From: Turritopsis dohrnii
Lineage: Eukaryota > Cnidaria > Hydrozoa > Anthoathecata > Oceaniidae
Assembly: GCA_027922465.2 (NCBI GenBank)
Contig: BQMF02000158.1
Coordinates: 620,001-684,000, forward strand
Direction of reading: 5' to 3'
DNA: 64,000 nt
Part shown: one piece after another, positions 33,662 to 45,924 of the stretch
How positions within the stretch are numbered: position 1 is the stretch's first letter
How the letters are laid out: every line of letters begins with the position of its first letter
The notes under the pieces: model-generated
The model's input: only the letters and a program-made list of their open reading frames with translations
Told to the model about the DNA's origin: nothing
The model's database searches: none
Made by a program: the position numbers and the translations under genes

Positions 33662-35448
33662 ATGCAACAGTTCGAGAATATGTTAGAAAAAGTCAGCCAC
33701 AGAAAAAACTTTATCTTCCTTGGAGACATAAACATCGACTTATCCAAAGACAACAACACACCACTAGCAGTATCGTTTAATCGGTTATTGAACTCTTATA
33801 ATTTTGTTAATGTTATAAAGAACCCTACAAGAATTACTGCAACATCAAGTACACTTATTGACCATGCTCTAGTACAGAACACTTCAAGAGTTGTGAATAG
33901 TGGTAGTATCGACACATGCATCTCGGACCACAACCTGATATTTGTTACCTACAGACTATCAATAAAACGGAAACCTCCAAAGCTTATTACTGTTACGAAC
34001 TACAAAAATGTAAACACAGAAGAACTCCAAAATGATCTAATAAGTTCACCATGGCAGCTGATAGAAATCTTCAGCGACGTTGACGATGCAACATGGTGCT
34101 GGGAACACATTATGAAGAGTATCATGTCAAACCCAGAAAAGTGAAGGTTCGTTCAGACAACCAACCTTGGATGTCTGGTCCCATTCGTAAAGAACTAAAC
34201 AAGAGATTCAGACTTTTCGATAAAGCAAAACTGTCAGGAAAGAACTCTGAACAATGGTCAAAATACAAAAAATCAAGAAATTGTTGCACTTCCCTGATAC
34301 GAAAAGCGAAAGCTGATTACTGGAAAGAGCAATTTCAAAACTCTACGAACAGCAAAAGCTTCTGGAAAACGGTGAACAAGTTCTATGGGAAAACTAAGAA
34401 ATCAATCATTGGACCATTAGCTAGCGAAGATGGAATCTTGAAAGACGACTGTGAGAAATCAAACTTGATGAACTCCTACTTTGCCAACGTAGGTAACAAC
34501 CTTTCTTCAAAGATTAATCCTGAGAAATCAAACCGTCATATTTATCGAGTCACTCCAAGAACTAGCAAAGTCCATCCAAATATCGATTCTTTTGCTAAAT
34601 CGTTCAAATCTGCTGTGAAAGCTGGCGGTGCTGACGAAATAACTGCAAAGGAACTACTACTATGCAAAGAAGTATCAATCTCTAGTCTATTCTCTGTTTT
34701 CAAGAAAAGTATTGAAACTGAGACATACCCAAATCAATGGAAAACTGCAAAAGTCACCTGTGCCTACAAAAAAGGTCCAAAAAAGGACTGCAGTAATTAT
34801 CGCCCTATCTCCCTTCTGTCTATCCCGAGTAAAGTGATTGAACACTACATATGTTGTATGTTAAAAGAACACATACAAACGTTTAATCTTCAGACCGAAT
34901 TTCAATGGGCATTCAGAAAACAAAGATCAACTGAAGATTTATTGCTTTATATGACCGAGAAATGGTTAAAGGCTATCGACGATGGGAAATCAGTTGCTAT
35001 CTTATTTATCGATTACAAGAAAGCCTTCGACACAGTATCTCATCCAATCCTGATGAAAAAGCTTGCTGCATGTGGTGTGTCAGGGTCACTGTACAACTAT
35101 ATCCAGTCATACCTTTCTGGTCGTAAACAATTCACTATACTCAACGATGTACAGTCTAAAACTGCAACAGTGGAATATGGTGTACCACAGGGGTCTCTTC
35201 TGGGACCTGATCTCTTTTCCGTGAATACCAATGATATGCCGGACAACTTTGATGACGAAGACGAGGAGGTGGACCTATTTGCTGACGACACAACAGCATC
35301 TGTTATATGCAACACAATAGATGAAGCGATTGCTAAAATGGGAAAAACTGCTGATAAACTGACCCATTATGCCAAAAGAAATTCCCTGACCATTCACCCA
35401 GAAAAGTGCAAACTAATGATACTATCAAGAAGTAAACTGTCGCCATAG
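33662..35448 (+). pseudogene. LINE ORF2: endonuclease C-end and reverse transcriptase
   Basis: The first frame (33662-34144) holds the end of an apurinic-type endonuclease (NFIFLGDINIDLSK, then SDHNLIFVTYR). After a frame change near 34130 the second frame (to 35448) reads through the RT: NQPWMSGPIRKELNKR linker, NYRPISLLSIPSKVIE, ILFIDYKKAFDTVSHP (motif A), YGVPQGSLLGP and FADDTTAS (catalytic motif C), ending just after motif D. The architecture is APE-type LINE (CR1/L2/Rex-like). It lacks the 5' half of the endonuclease, the RT C-terminus and a 3' UTR, so both ends are lost. A family-1 Helitron copy begins about 110 bp downstream. Confidence 0.9.
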
Positions 35449-35559
35449 GAGGGAAATATATTGACATTGTTTTCCAAACGAAGAGAGCAGTTTTATTTTA
35501 TGTATTTCACTTCAAAAAAATGCCTATAAATACCTATGTATGTTTGTGCTGGAAAGTAA

Positions 35560-36330
35560 ATAAAGTATTAGTAATTTGTTTACAGGTATGAATATAGAAG
35601 TAAAGAGTTTAGAAGTGTTTGAAAATGTCAACAGAAGATGATCAATTCTGTTTAGTGAATTGGCAGTGAAAGGTATCCTATTTTGTTTGAAGTTCAACTA
35701 AAGTTAAAATAGTATCAATTTATTTAGTTATAACACAGTTGGTATGCTGCATAAATAAGAATAAAGGGTTGTTTAGCTGTTGTGAATTAGCCAGAGGAGA
35801 TTTATAACTCAGATTAAAAATGTGGTTGTTTTCAATTTTTTATAAACTCTTTAGATATATAAATTCTGTCATTACGTTTGTTTTTTAATGGTTATTCATA
35901 GAGTAAATGTGTTCTTGAAGTTTCTTTTAGTTTGTTTTGCTTTCTTTCAATATTGTCATAGTATGTTTGGAATATTTTTTGGATATTAATTATTAATTTT
36001 GTGTCTTCAATTATTGTTTTTAAGTATGTTCTCAAAGCTCCTTTTTGTTTGTTTGTTTGTCATAATACGATTAGGTACTTGAATCATTATGCATTCAAAA
36101 TATTTTTCTTTTAGAAGAACCAATAACAAGCACAAACGAAACAGTTGGAAGGTATCAATTTGTTTTAATTTAATATTTTGTTATTTCATTCAATGTTTGC
36201 TTTGTATGTCTGGGTAAACAGATCTGTTTTAAATATTGCAACTTCTCTTTTGCGTATAAATATATATATTCTGTTATTGCTATTTGTTTGTGTTAAATCT
36301 TCTGCATGTAAAAAACATGGTTTCGCTAAA
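35560..36330 (+). mobile_element. Helitron family 1, internal fragment
   Basis: Matches the plus-strand segment at 44806-45750, including GTGAAAGGTATCC, GTTATAACACAGTTGGTATG, GAATTAGCCAGAGGAGATTT and, at about 36142, CAGTTGGAAGGTATCAATTT. No termini. Its match to the flank of the Penelope-like insertion at 44805 shows which sequence that insertion interrupted. Confidence 0.7.
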
Positions 36331-36788
36331 TAGGTCATTTTAAGCGTTTCAATGATTCAAATTCTTTATCATTTTGATATTTGGTTGTGTTTAATGTCTC
36401 CAAGGGTTAAACATTATCCCAGGAGCAAATGTTAAGTATTTCGATGTTATGACTTTTTAATTATTTTGATCTTTGGTTCTTTCCAGGGGAAATTTATTTC
36501 ATTAAGCTTTTCTGCGATTCAGCTCACATTTGATTAAAACCATTAAAAATTGTTGGGAGGGTAATATCTAGAATGTACTTGTCATAATTTACTTGGACAA
36601 CATTCTTCTCCTAGCACAGTCATAACAGATCTTTATCTAGCCATGGATCTGGTCTTTTCCTCTTAACATACAGCTTCAGTGGTGAGTGCAGTTAAGTAGG
36701 ACTAAAAGAAATATGCCCAACTGCACCTTGAAGCACTTACAGTAGGTTCCAACACTATCTCATACGGGAGCCTCTTACTACTATCGTT

Positions 36789-37213
36789 ACTGACCACCAG
36801 CCACTCAAATTCTCCAAGCTAACCATACATTTTGAGAGAATACAACTTGGAAACCAACTTATTAACTACACTGTCTTTTGGAAGAAAGGCTCTGAAAACC
36901 CTGCTGACTATCTCAGCTGCCATGCAATACCACTCCATGAATTGCCTACTCCCATTGCTGAAGAAGCATGCATCTGCGAAAAATTGGTATACAATCTTCA
37001 CACGTCACGTTACACTTCTGCAATCGCCCGCAGCCACATCCTTTACTCTCAACCAAATGACAAAACCCTTCAAAAGTTAATGCATTTCATCTATCTTGGC
37101 CAACCTCTTACCAACAACTCAACCACAAAGTCTTCTCAGAACAAACCATATCCAACGGAGGACTCCATAGAGTTAATAAGATCATTCTACCACAGGAGTT
37201 ACAAGAAGAAGTA
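36789..37213 (+). pseudogene. Ty3/Gypsy retrotransposon remnant (RNase H to integrase linker)
   Basis: The sequence begins at TDHQPLKF, typical of the end of the RNase H domain, and continues FWKKGSENPADYLSCH (usually GSENPADYLSRH), then a linker and ILPQELQEEVVALVH, where the integrase zinc-finger region should start. The integrase core is missing and no LTRs are visible. Frame changes near 37175 and after show it is dead. Only a fragment of about 0.45 kb can be supported. Confidence 0.7.
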
Positions 37214-37399
37214 GTTGCTCTGGTGCACCAACGTTTTATGAAGCCTTTGGGTAAAGCTGTGAAGATCGCAATCACCAACAAACAACCAGGCCAAGGAGTT
37301 ACAGGGCTCACACTGGGAGAATTGATGTTCAAAGGCAGAGATGGTAGGAGAGCAACGAACGAATGGACAAACTTGATAAACTGTAACATACTGTATAAA

Positions 37400-38049
37400 G
37401 CTAAGTAGTGTTTTCCATCCTCCTATCCTTTTCTGTAAGCCCACGAATCTCCCCTATAGGGTAATAAATACCTCCTGTCCAAAATAATCATATGTGTTCT
37501 TTGGAACTTATGAATATTGATGAAATTGCAAACAGCATCTCCAAAGTAGCGAAAGGTAGTATCTTGATGTTACATATGTTTGTTGATTCCTTTCTCAAGG
37601 TTCTGTGTAAGTTGTGTTGTGACGCCTCATCATTGGTAATATTTTAGGTAATTTGAAATATTTTCAAATTATTATAGAGAAATGACAAGCAGTTGTACTG
37701 GTAAAATCAAAAAGAAAAACCTGAAAAAGGAAGTGAAAAAAAAAGTTATGATAACTGTGGGATTGTTAGTATGGTCGGAAAAGGACAGAGATTGAAAACT
37801 ACCAGTGCATTTGGATTGAATAATCCATTTTCTTCTCTCCTTATCAAATCAATTGACAAATGAAAAACAGTTACCTTAAGGGAACTAAATTTTTCAGGAG
37901 TCCTATTGTTTCATAATAAAAGACCATTGTTCTAGAACAATAGAATTCCTAAAATTTATAAAAATTAATTCCCGCAAAATTTATTTTCCTAAAGGTATGA
38001 TGGAAGTGAAGAATATACTTTGTGTTTTGAAAATGACAATGAGTGCATA
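37400..38049. other. Region without recognisable genes
   Basis: AT-rich. A possible exon-like stretch follows an AG near 37996 (YDGSEEYTLCFENDN), but no partner exon is visible. Confidence 0.4.
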
Positions 38050-41000
38050 TTAATGCCAGAAACTAGTGAAAGATTTAATTTGAAAACGTATTTTTTTTGT
38101 TAATAAGTATATTACACAAAAACAAAAATATATACAAGCATACAAGCAACCCCTATCCTCGGAAGGCACAAAGTGATATTGCCAAGGATAGGGACCAAGA
38201 AACAGAAAATAAATAAAAGAATAGATAATAAACGTAAATAAATAGAGATCTATAACAGTGGTCCGCTGAAACGAGTCACAAATAAACTTGATGACTATAT
38301 CTGAAATTTTTCGATTTGTTTTCGTATCGAGTCTAAGATCACCAAATAGAAGAATGCTACAAAGGAAAACAGGATTAAGCGGAAATAAATGCATACCTAT
38401 CATTTGAGTAATTCGAGCAATACAAAAGGAAATGTTCAGTTGTTTCAATGGAATTTGTCCTACAATTACAAAAGGGACCAACTGTGTCATAAAAATTGTG
38501 ACGAAATTTATGCTCTCTCAGGTGACTGAACCCAACCCTGAGGCAAGTCAGCAAGATCACTCCTCGGGTGTTTGTTGCCTTAGGTCGTACGAATTTGAGA
38601 ATAGTACATTTGAATCTGGAAATAGAGGGGAGATCACGTATTGGACTATCCAGTTTATTCCACTCAAATACACAAAACCGAAAGAAGGAAGAGCAATATC
38701 GATCAGTCCTTGAATACAACGAGAAAAAGGGAGGTCTTGCTCTAAGGTTTGCTGAAGCTCTGTTCGGAGGTGGAAGGTATTCAGATAAATACTGTGGTGC
38801 CATCCCCTTCACAATTTTGTAGAAAAAAGCAAGTCGTCTAGTATAACGTCTATCACATAAACTCTTGAGACCTAGTTTAGAGTATAGCTTCTCTCTAGAA
38901 GTTCCACGAAAGCAGCCTGTTATTGCAAGACATGCGTTATATTGAATAGCTTCAATCCTTTGAGAAAAAGTAAAGTTTCCTGGATAGTCGTATACGATAT
39001 CCCCATAGTCTAAATGAGGTCTTACAAAGGCTTTGTATATAGCTAGAAGTGAATCCCTTGGAAGGAACTTGCGATGTCTATTTATAAGACCAATAACTTT
39101 GTTTGCCTTTAAAATCTTCTCATTGAGATGACGATCAAAAGCTAGCTTGCTATCCAGAATGAGACCTAAAAGTTTTTGAGAATTATGGACAGGAATGGCA
39201 GTGTTATTGAAGCTGACAACAGGAGGGTTTTGGGGATCTAACTTTCTTGAAAAATACACCTCTACTGCTTGTTTGGAAGGGTTAGGAATAAAGACAATTT
39301 CCATTGGTGAGCCCACTCACTAATCTTAATTAGGTCACTGTTCAACTCATTCCAAGGACGTAATGGATCTAGCAATAAAGAAAATAATAGTGTCATCAGC
39401 AAAAACTTTAGAGGTAGATACGAGAGCATGTGGTAGGTCGTTAATGAAAATAAGAAAGAACAATGGACGAAGAATGGAACCCTGCGGGACTCCAGCCAAA
39501 ATCTTCTTCAATTCCGAGACTTGACCATTTACAAAAACTCTTTGGAATCTTCCAACAGAAGTAGTAGTGAACCAGAAATACCATGAGATTTGAGTTTAAA
39601 TATTAAACCCTCATGCCAAACTCTGTCGAAGGCTTTAGATATGTCCCAGAATATGTCACGAGTATCTAAGGGTGGGTTAACATCAAAGTCCTTAAAGATG
39701 TCATGCGTTATAGCTAACAGCTGAAATATATGTGAATCACCATTTCGAAAGCCAGACTGACAAGTTGAAAATAAACCCTTATCTAGCATATAGCTGTAAA
39801 TGGCATCAAAAATACATTTTTCGTATATTTTTCCAAATATGGGCAAAAGAGAAACGGGTCTGTAATTTTTAACGACAGATTTATCTCCTTTGTTTTTGTA
39901 AACAGGGACTATATTGCCTTTTTTCCAATTATCTGGAAACTTGTGAGAAGCGAGAGACAAATTGAATATTTTCATTAGTGGTATTACCAAAGATTCTTCA
40001 TCCCATCTATGAGATTTGTTGACGTTTAATCCGCGAATAAGTGCTAAAACTTTAGATTCGTCGAGACAGATTGATTCCAATCTCAAGTCAGTAACGAAAC
40101 TTGGTATTAATGGGAGTATTAATGGGAGAACATTGTGTGGCAAAAAAATTATTAAAAATATTCGCTTTTTTCGTTGTATCTAAGATTGGAACTTTACCAG
40201 AATTACAAATAGGGGGGATCTTCCTCCTTTGAAGGAATTGATTAATTATAAACCAATATTTTTTGGAACCTAATTTCGGATCATTTAAAGAATTAGCAAG
40301 TTTGGCAAAATATTCGTCTTAAGCATTTTTGATAGCTATTTTGCACTGGGAAGTAATTTCGCAAAGAGCTTGAAGATCTTCAGCTTTTCAACCATGCTTT
40401 ACAAATCGCCTGTATCTCTTGGCTTTCTCGAGGATCATTCTCTTTATTTCAGCTGTCATCCACAAAGCATCTTTATTCCTGACAGTTATGATTTTGTTTG
40501 GCACAGGGTTTGAAAAAATGTTGGTAATAGTTTCAGTTAAAACCAAAACTTGCCCGCTTTAATCTAGTCCCTTAAAGGCTCTATCCCAATCAAACTCTTC
40601 ACCTGAATCCAGAACCAATTCCTTTGCTGAAGAAAAAATTAGATAGATGCATGTAGAAGAATTTGGCAGAATGTGAGTGGGCCCATCAATGACCTGACAA
40701 AGGTTATGTTGAGTTGCTAGATCCCCAATATCCCTGCCCGCAGGATCAGTAATGTCGCTCGACCACCATTCGGAATCTCTAGCATTGAAATCCCCAATAA
40801 AAATAGACAAAGTGGGGGCACAGAATTTACATTTATCACAGTATCCTCCCATTTTTGCTTGAAAACTCCGAATTGATCAGCATTCTGGCTCGGGGAACGA
40901 TAACAAAGACATATAAAAAAACGCTTAACCACAGATTTAAGTTCACATACAAGACATTCATCTAGTGATGTTAACTAAGGCCTAACAACTAATGACAAAT

Positions 41001-41381
41001 TATCTTTATAATAAATACAAAAACACCACCCCGCCTCGTATCAGAAGGATGGTCACAACGAAAAATCCTATAACCTTCAACTGCTAGCCTAAGATCATTA
41101 TCCTCAATTTGAGAAGTTAAAAAATTTTCGCCCAAACAAAAGATATCAAAGTCGTGGATGTTTAAAAATGCTGACATTTGGGCAATTTTGGAAAAATCAT
41201 CCACCCATACACTGTTAACATTCCAATGACAAACAGAAAGAGTTGTCTTACTATCACGTGGACCCGGATTAAGTTCGATGTCACCTGATAAGAGAATGAG
41301 GCTAAAATAAAAGATCATGTAAAGGTATTGGAGTTTAACTAACTCTGCACGGCATAAAGGCCTGAAGGCTGAAAACACCAT
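38050..41381 (-). pseudogene. CR1/L2-type LINE with 2A-like motif, decayed
   Basis: One degraded LINE ORF2 on the minus strand. 41381-40989: leader with SGDIELNPGP, then the endonuclease start (LSVCHWNVNSV). 40932-40559: endonuclease end (FIGDFNARDSEWW, THILPNSSTCIYLIFSS) with an internal deletion. 40550-40150: broken linker. 40143-39529: RT fingers and palm (FPDNWKKGNIVPVYKNKGD, NYRPVSLLPIFGKIYEKCIF, ISKAFDRVWHEGLIFKLKSHG). 39500-39330: broken stretch where the VFADDT motif lies. 39316-38375: thumb and C-terminus (LLGLILDSKLAFDRHLNEKI, FLPRDSLLAIYKAFVRPHLD) ending in a cysteine/histidine motif (CNCRTNSIETTEHFLLYC). 3' UTR-like sequence runs to about 38050. Numerous stops and frameshifts. Confidence 0.9.
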
Positions 41382-42121
41382 AAATTACACTTTCAAAAGA
41401 TATGCAGTTTCGGCGTAGTACAGAGATTTCAAAAATTTGACAGAATTAAAACTTCCTATTGATGCCCGATACTGTTCTAAACTTACCCCCATGAGAAACC
41501 ATACTGCCAGACAATCTTCAAGATCTCAATGAAACACTCACTGTTACGATAAATCTCCACACGTAAAAATGACATAAGAAAATCAAAACAATCAGAAAAA
41601 TTGACATTAATTTTAAAAAAAAGACATTTGTAAAAATAAAAATAAGAGAATGGACGTAATTTACTCTCAGGAGAGTATTCATATGATCCATGGAAAAGAT
41701 ATTATCATTAAAGCTTTCCTCCCGTGCCAAAAGAAATATGACTGAAAACATTCAGAATATCACAGTAATACAGAAAGTCATATTCATTCGCTTTAAAAAC
41801 GGTACAGAAGAAAAATAATTCACATTAAAAACTTAAATTTGATCAACAAGACACTTCTTCGCCGCCATCTTTATCTCTGCAAAATCAAAACACTGAAATT
41901 CCATGTGACGTCAGCAAGTATGATAGAGAAAACGAAAGTAAATGAAAGTTAGGCGAGTTTGCTGACCTGACGGGTTATGTTTCGTTGATAAATAACAAAA
42001 TATACAAACTGCTCATATTTTCTTTTATTACCTCCTGATTGAAAAATAACGAGATAGAGTGTGCATAATATATTTTTATTTCCAACCCGTAAAATAAAAA
42101 TATAACAGAAAAACAACTCTT
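41382..42121. other. Region without recognisable genes
   Basis: Probably includes the 5' UTR of the LINE at 38050-41381 and intergenic sequence. No other feature can be supported. Confidence 0.4.
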
Positions 42122-42841
42122 TTATTTCTTAATTCTGCTGTACTTTGTTGAATCTTCAATGATTTGATCCCTGTCACGCCTCTCACTTGGTGCTACCGAT
42201 TTTCGTTTGCGGGTAGATGCTTGCGCCTGTTCTACATCAACAGTACGAAAGTACGCGTTTTCGGTAATCTCCCGCATGAAAATGTATGACTTGTCAACTT
42301 TAACTTTCGAAGCTGTGAACTTTTTCCTTGTTTTGTTGTAGGAGATTTTGAAACTTGGTATCATTCTTTCTTCTGTAAGAGTCATTTTCTGTAAAAAATT
42401 TTACTTTTTATTGGAATTCTAAAAACAATCCTATCACTCTGTGCTTAAAGTATCTTACCTGCTCTCTATCTACATTAATATTGTGATCCACGATTGCTAC
42501 TTTCGTCATTGCGTCCGTTGTATCTTTTTCGAAAAATATGCTTTTCGGAAGATAGCGAATCTTTAAGGCGTGAAAGATCTCCAACGATGATGTTGAGGCA
42601 CACATGCTTAGTTTCTTCATGTGTTTCATCAGTTCTGCTTGCATAATGACCGATTTTATAGCTTCATATGGAGGACTTCCCATCTTTAACCAGTTTTTCC
42701 TTTTTGCCTCTTCTCGGGTGTATGGTTCATGGGGGCGCATTTTTTTCTTTATCTGCTTATGACAATCAGTGGATACCATGGCAATTGCGTGGGATTTTTC
42801 GAGTTCGTCAATGCAACTGTTAAATCCTTCCAGTTCCATAC
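42122..42841 (-). pseudogene. Spliced DDE-type transposase C-terminal fragment
   Basis: Exon 42459-42841 follows an acceptor (ACATTTTCAG) and reads GMELEGFNSCIDELEKSHAI, STDCHKQIKKKMR, then PPYEAIKSVIMQAELMKHMK, LEIFHALKIRYLPKS and KVAIVDHNINVDREQ. A phase-0 intron (donor GTAAGA at 42458, acceptor TTTTACAG at 42389) leads to exon 42122-42388 (KMTLTEERMIPSFKISYNKT, then a basic tail ending SRIKK). The MEx-EGF and TDxHxQI motifs belong to a DDE transposase family I recall as common in cnidarians and fish. The segment that normally follows the TDRH motif (FDVWHxxK) is missing, so this copy has an in-frame internal deletion. It lies 58 bp from the Helitron start at 42899. Confidence 0.65.
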
Positions 42842-43829
42842 CTGAAAATGTTATCAGAAAATTCTGCGAAAAATAGATTTTTGGGCTGAACACCAATATC
42901 TTATTATACTAATTCGCGATTGTGTGTCACACTTTTATTTGAGAGAGTGATATATTTGGTTTTTCTTTCACGGTCAAAACCTTCTTATTTTTTCCCATTT
43001 CGTCGTAAAACCACACAGAAGCGACAGACACTTTTTTTAATGTTACGTAATCTAAGTGTGACGTGTAAATTTTTAAACCAATCAAAACGCAAGAAATTAT
43101 TTTTTCGCCAATTTGATTGGTTGACGATTTCCAAAAAATAAGTTTGTTAATAACCGATTTTCATTATCGTTTGCTATTTTTTATTGTTGCAGTATTTTAG
43201 ATTTTTTATTTTAGATTAATAAAAGAACAGTAACAGTGTAAGTGATTAGTTGTTTGTTTACAATGTGAAAGCATATTGAAGTGCAGTGAAGTTTTCAAAA
43301 ATTGGCTGTGCAGAATGAAGGAACAGGTCTATACAAAGTAGTATTATCATAAAACTTTTATTGTTTAATATTTTAGATTTAATAAAAGAACAGGTGAGTT
43401 ATGTATGTATGTATTTAAATGTTTGTTTTTGTTTTAGTTATCAAATATCGCTATACAGAAGAAAGTGCAGTGAAAAAATACAGTTTGATGTTTATTTACA
43501 CAGTAAGGAATGGTTTTAAGTTTTGAAAGTTTAATTGCTTTAGCTTTGAGTGGATGTCTCAGTTACTCTGTCGTTTAGTATGTTCACATGATGCTGGATG
43601 AAAAGGAAGACGAGAGAAATTTGTTTTGGTAACGCGCGCTATTATTACATTATGAATGGTCCTACAGCTATGAATGTTTTTATTTCTCATGACGCTGTGG
43701 AAGTGGGGAATGTGTTATGCTGTCTAATTGTATCTATTGTATCTAATTTATATTGATGCTTGATGCTTTTGTCTACCTGCCAAAAAGTACAAAATCTACT
43801 GGAAAATACAGAAATAAATAAATAAACGC

Positions 43830-44372
43830 AAAAGTTTTTTAAAAAATGTATTTATTTCCTTACAAAGCTTTTCATTACTTCAGTAACATCTTCAGGTATA
43901 AACAAAAATTAAAAATTATCTACATTATATACATCATTTAAAAGCCATAATTATCTAAACAAAAAAGCCGAGTGTGGTTGAATTATCTAAGGACAGAAAA
44001 AAATAAATAATGTATAATTAACTTGCTTAAAACCTACGTGACTCCATATCAAAATAAATATAAGCTTTTCATGTCTTTTTGGTCATTAAGTGACGGATTT
44101 GACGACACGATAAAGAAAGCTTCCATAATTTTGCGCTTTCTATTGTCCTCTGGGGCTCTACATAAAATCTTCCATTCAAATGAGTGGTCTGGGTTTGCAA
44201 CTAAATGCTTTGAAGGTTCCGATTTTTCGTTATTACTATTGTGTTCGTTCCATCGAACAGTGAAGTTTCTCTTAGTTTCACCGATGTATGTCGCATTACA
44301 CACCTTTGTAAATAACGCTGCTTCGGTGAGACAATCTATCTTTGATGGGAAACAAAGATCTTAATTTGGTGG
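43830..44372 (-). pseudogene. Penelope-like element: GIY-YIG endonuclease and 3' end
   Basis: A minus-strand frame (44049-44372) reads CLTEAALFTKVCNATYIGET, then KRNFTVRWNEHNSN and AFFIVSSNPSLNDQ. This is the GIY-YIG endonuclease of Penelope-like elements, with the YIGE and R-x3-EH motifs. The 3' flank contains GATGTTACTGAAGTAATGAA and a poly-A-like stretch near 43830, typical of PLE 3' UTRs. See the next entry for its inverted RT. Confidence 0.85.
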
Positions 44373-44439
44373 TTTTCCAACAATACACAAAATCAACTTT
44401 GTTTTGTTTAATATAATAATACTGGTGTCTTTATCGCCT

Positions 44440-44805
44440 GAAAGTAAAATAATGTCGTCATTATCACGTATATGTTTAGTTGATTTATTCACCAGTGTTC
44501 CTGTATCAGACACAATAGATTATATTTGTCACGAAATTTATGATAATTACAAGTTGGTACCTATCTGCTCCAAATCGATTTTTCGAAAGCCCCTGTATAA
44601 ATTAACTACGGAGTGCATATTTAGTGCAAATGGAACATTATTTAAGCAAACTGACGGTGTTTCTATGGGAGGTCCTCTCTCGGTCGTATTCACAGGATGC
44701 TTCATGAACAAAATGGAACAAGTTACGGTCAAACCATTAGCCCCTTTATTCTACAAACGATATGTAGACGATACCTACATTGCTGTTCAGTTTACTAACA
44801 TGTGA
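44440..44805 (+). pseudogene. Penelope-like element: RT segment, inverted relative to its endonuclease
   Basis: The plus-strand frame reads VDLFTSVPVSDTIDYICHEI, LFKQTDGVSMGGPLSVVF and LFYKRYVDDTYIAV. These are PLE reverse transcriptase motifs; YVDD is the catalytic pair. In an intact PLE the RT precedes the endonuclease on the same strand; here they are head to head with a junction near 44400. It stops right after YVDD, where Helitron sequence resumes. Confidence 0.88.
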
Positions 44806-45924
44806 ATTGGAAGTGAAAGGTATCCCGTTTTGTTTGAAGTTCAGCTAAAGTTAAAATACTATAAATCTATTTAGTTATAACACAGTTGGTATGCTGGATA
44901 AATAAGAATAAAGGGTTGTTTAACTGTTGTGAATTAGCCAGAGGAGATTTTAACTCAGATTAAAAATGTGGTTGTTTTCAATTTTTTACAAACTCTTTAG
45001 ATATATAAATTCTGTCATTACGTTTGTGTTTTTGATTATTATTCAAAAGGTAAATGTGAATGGATTATGTATTTAATAAGTTCGTTAGTTATTACTATGC
45101 AATGAAATGTTTATGCATTATTTTGTGTTATGGTAATCGTTTACGTACCTGGGTATATATGTAAGTTTGGCATTATGATGTTATTTGTAACTTTTTATCT
45201 TCCGGCTAAATTTTTGTTTTAAGGATAAATGCGTAGTTGAATTTCATTTTTTGTTGTTTATTTCAGAATTCTTATAGCATGATTAGGTTTTCGGTATTAC
45301 AGTATTACAATTTTTATTACGGTGTTTTGTTGTTTTGAGTTATTGTTTTTAGGATTAATGCGTAGTTGAATTGCATTTTTTTGTTGTTGTTGTTTATTTC
45401 AATATTCTCATAGCATGATTAGGTTTTCGGTATTACAATTCAAGTATATTTTTCAGGTAATTAAAAAAAAAAGCATAAAGAAATGAAACTCATGGTTTTG
45501 GGAAGAATAGACTATATATCATTTCAAAAATTCATTAATGGTTGCAGTCGAGTAGTAACTTTGGAACAAAAGAAAAAGTTGGAAGGTATCAATTTGTTTT
45601 GAATTAACATTTTGTAATGTTTGGTTTCGTATGTCTGGGCAAACAGTTCTGTGTTATTATTGCCATTTTTTTTACATTAAAGTTACCTTTCTTCTGCGTA
45701 TGAATATATTATTCTGAGCCATGTTACTATTTGTTTCCGTTTTTAATCTTCTGAATGTAATAACAAATTAATGCCTGAAAAGAAACTTTTACACGAGTTA
45801 AATTCTGACACAACACATACTGAACATGGGTGGCGAGCGACGCGTACGTACCACGGGAATGGTGGATATGACCTAATGTTTTCAAAGTTAAGTTCGGTAA
45901 AAAGTTTTTACCCGGGATACTAGT

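Larger units (their letters stand above)
42899..45924 (+). mobile_element. Non-autonomous Helitron, family 1, carrying a Penelope-like insertion
   Basis: The 5' end is A|TCTTATTATACTAATTCGCG (42899) and the 3' end is the GGTAAAAAGTTTTTACC hairpin followed by CTAG at 45921-45924. The interior matches 18628-21019 reversed. The middle (about 43830-44805) is a Penelope-like element. At its 3' end the next Helitron begins without a single extra base (45925). Confidence 0.88.

Noticed and set aside
33469..33759. Minus-strand ORF beginning with a glycine run
   Set aside because: It is the complement of a LINE endonuclease frame and the translation of a poly(C) tract.
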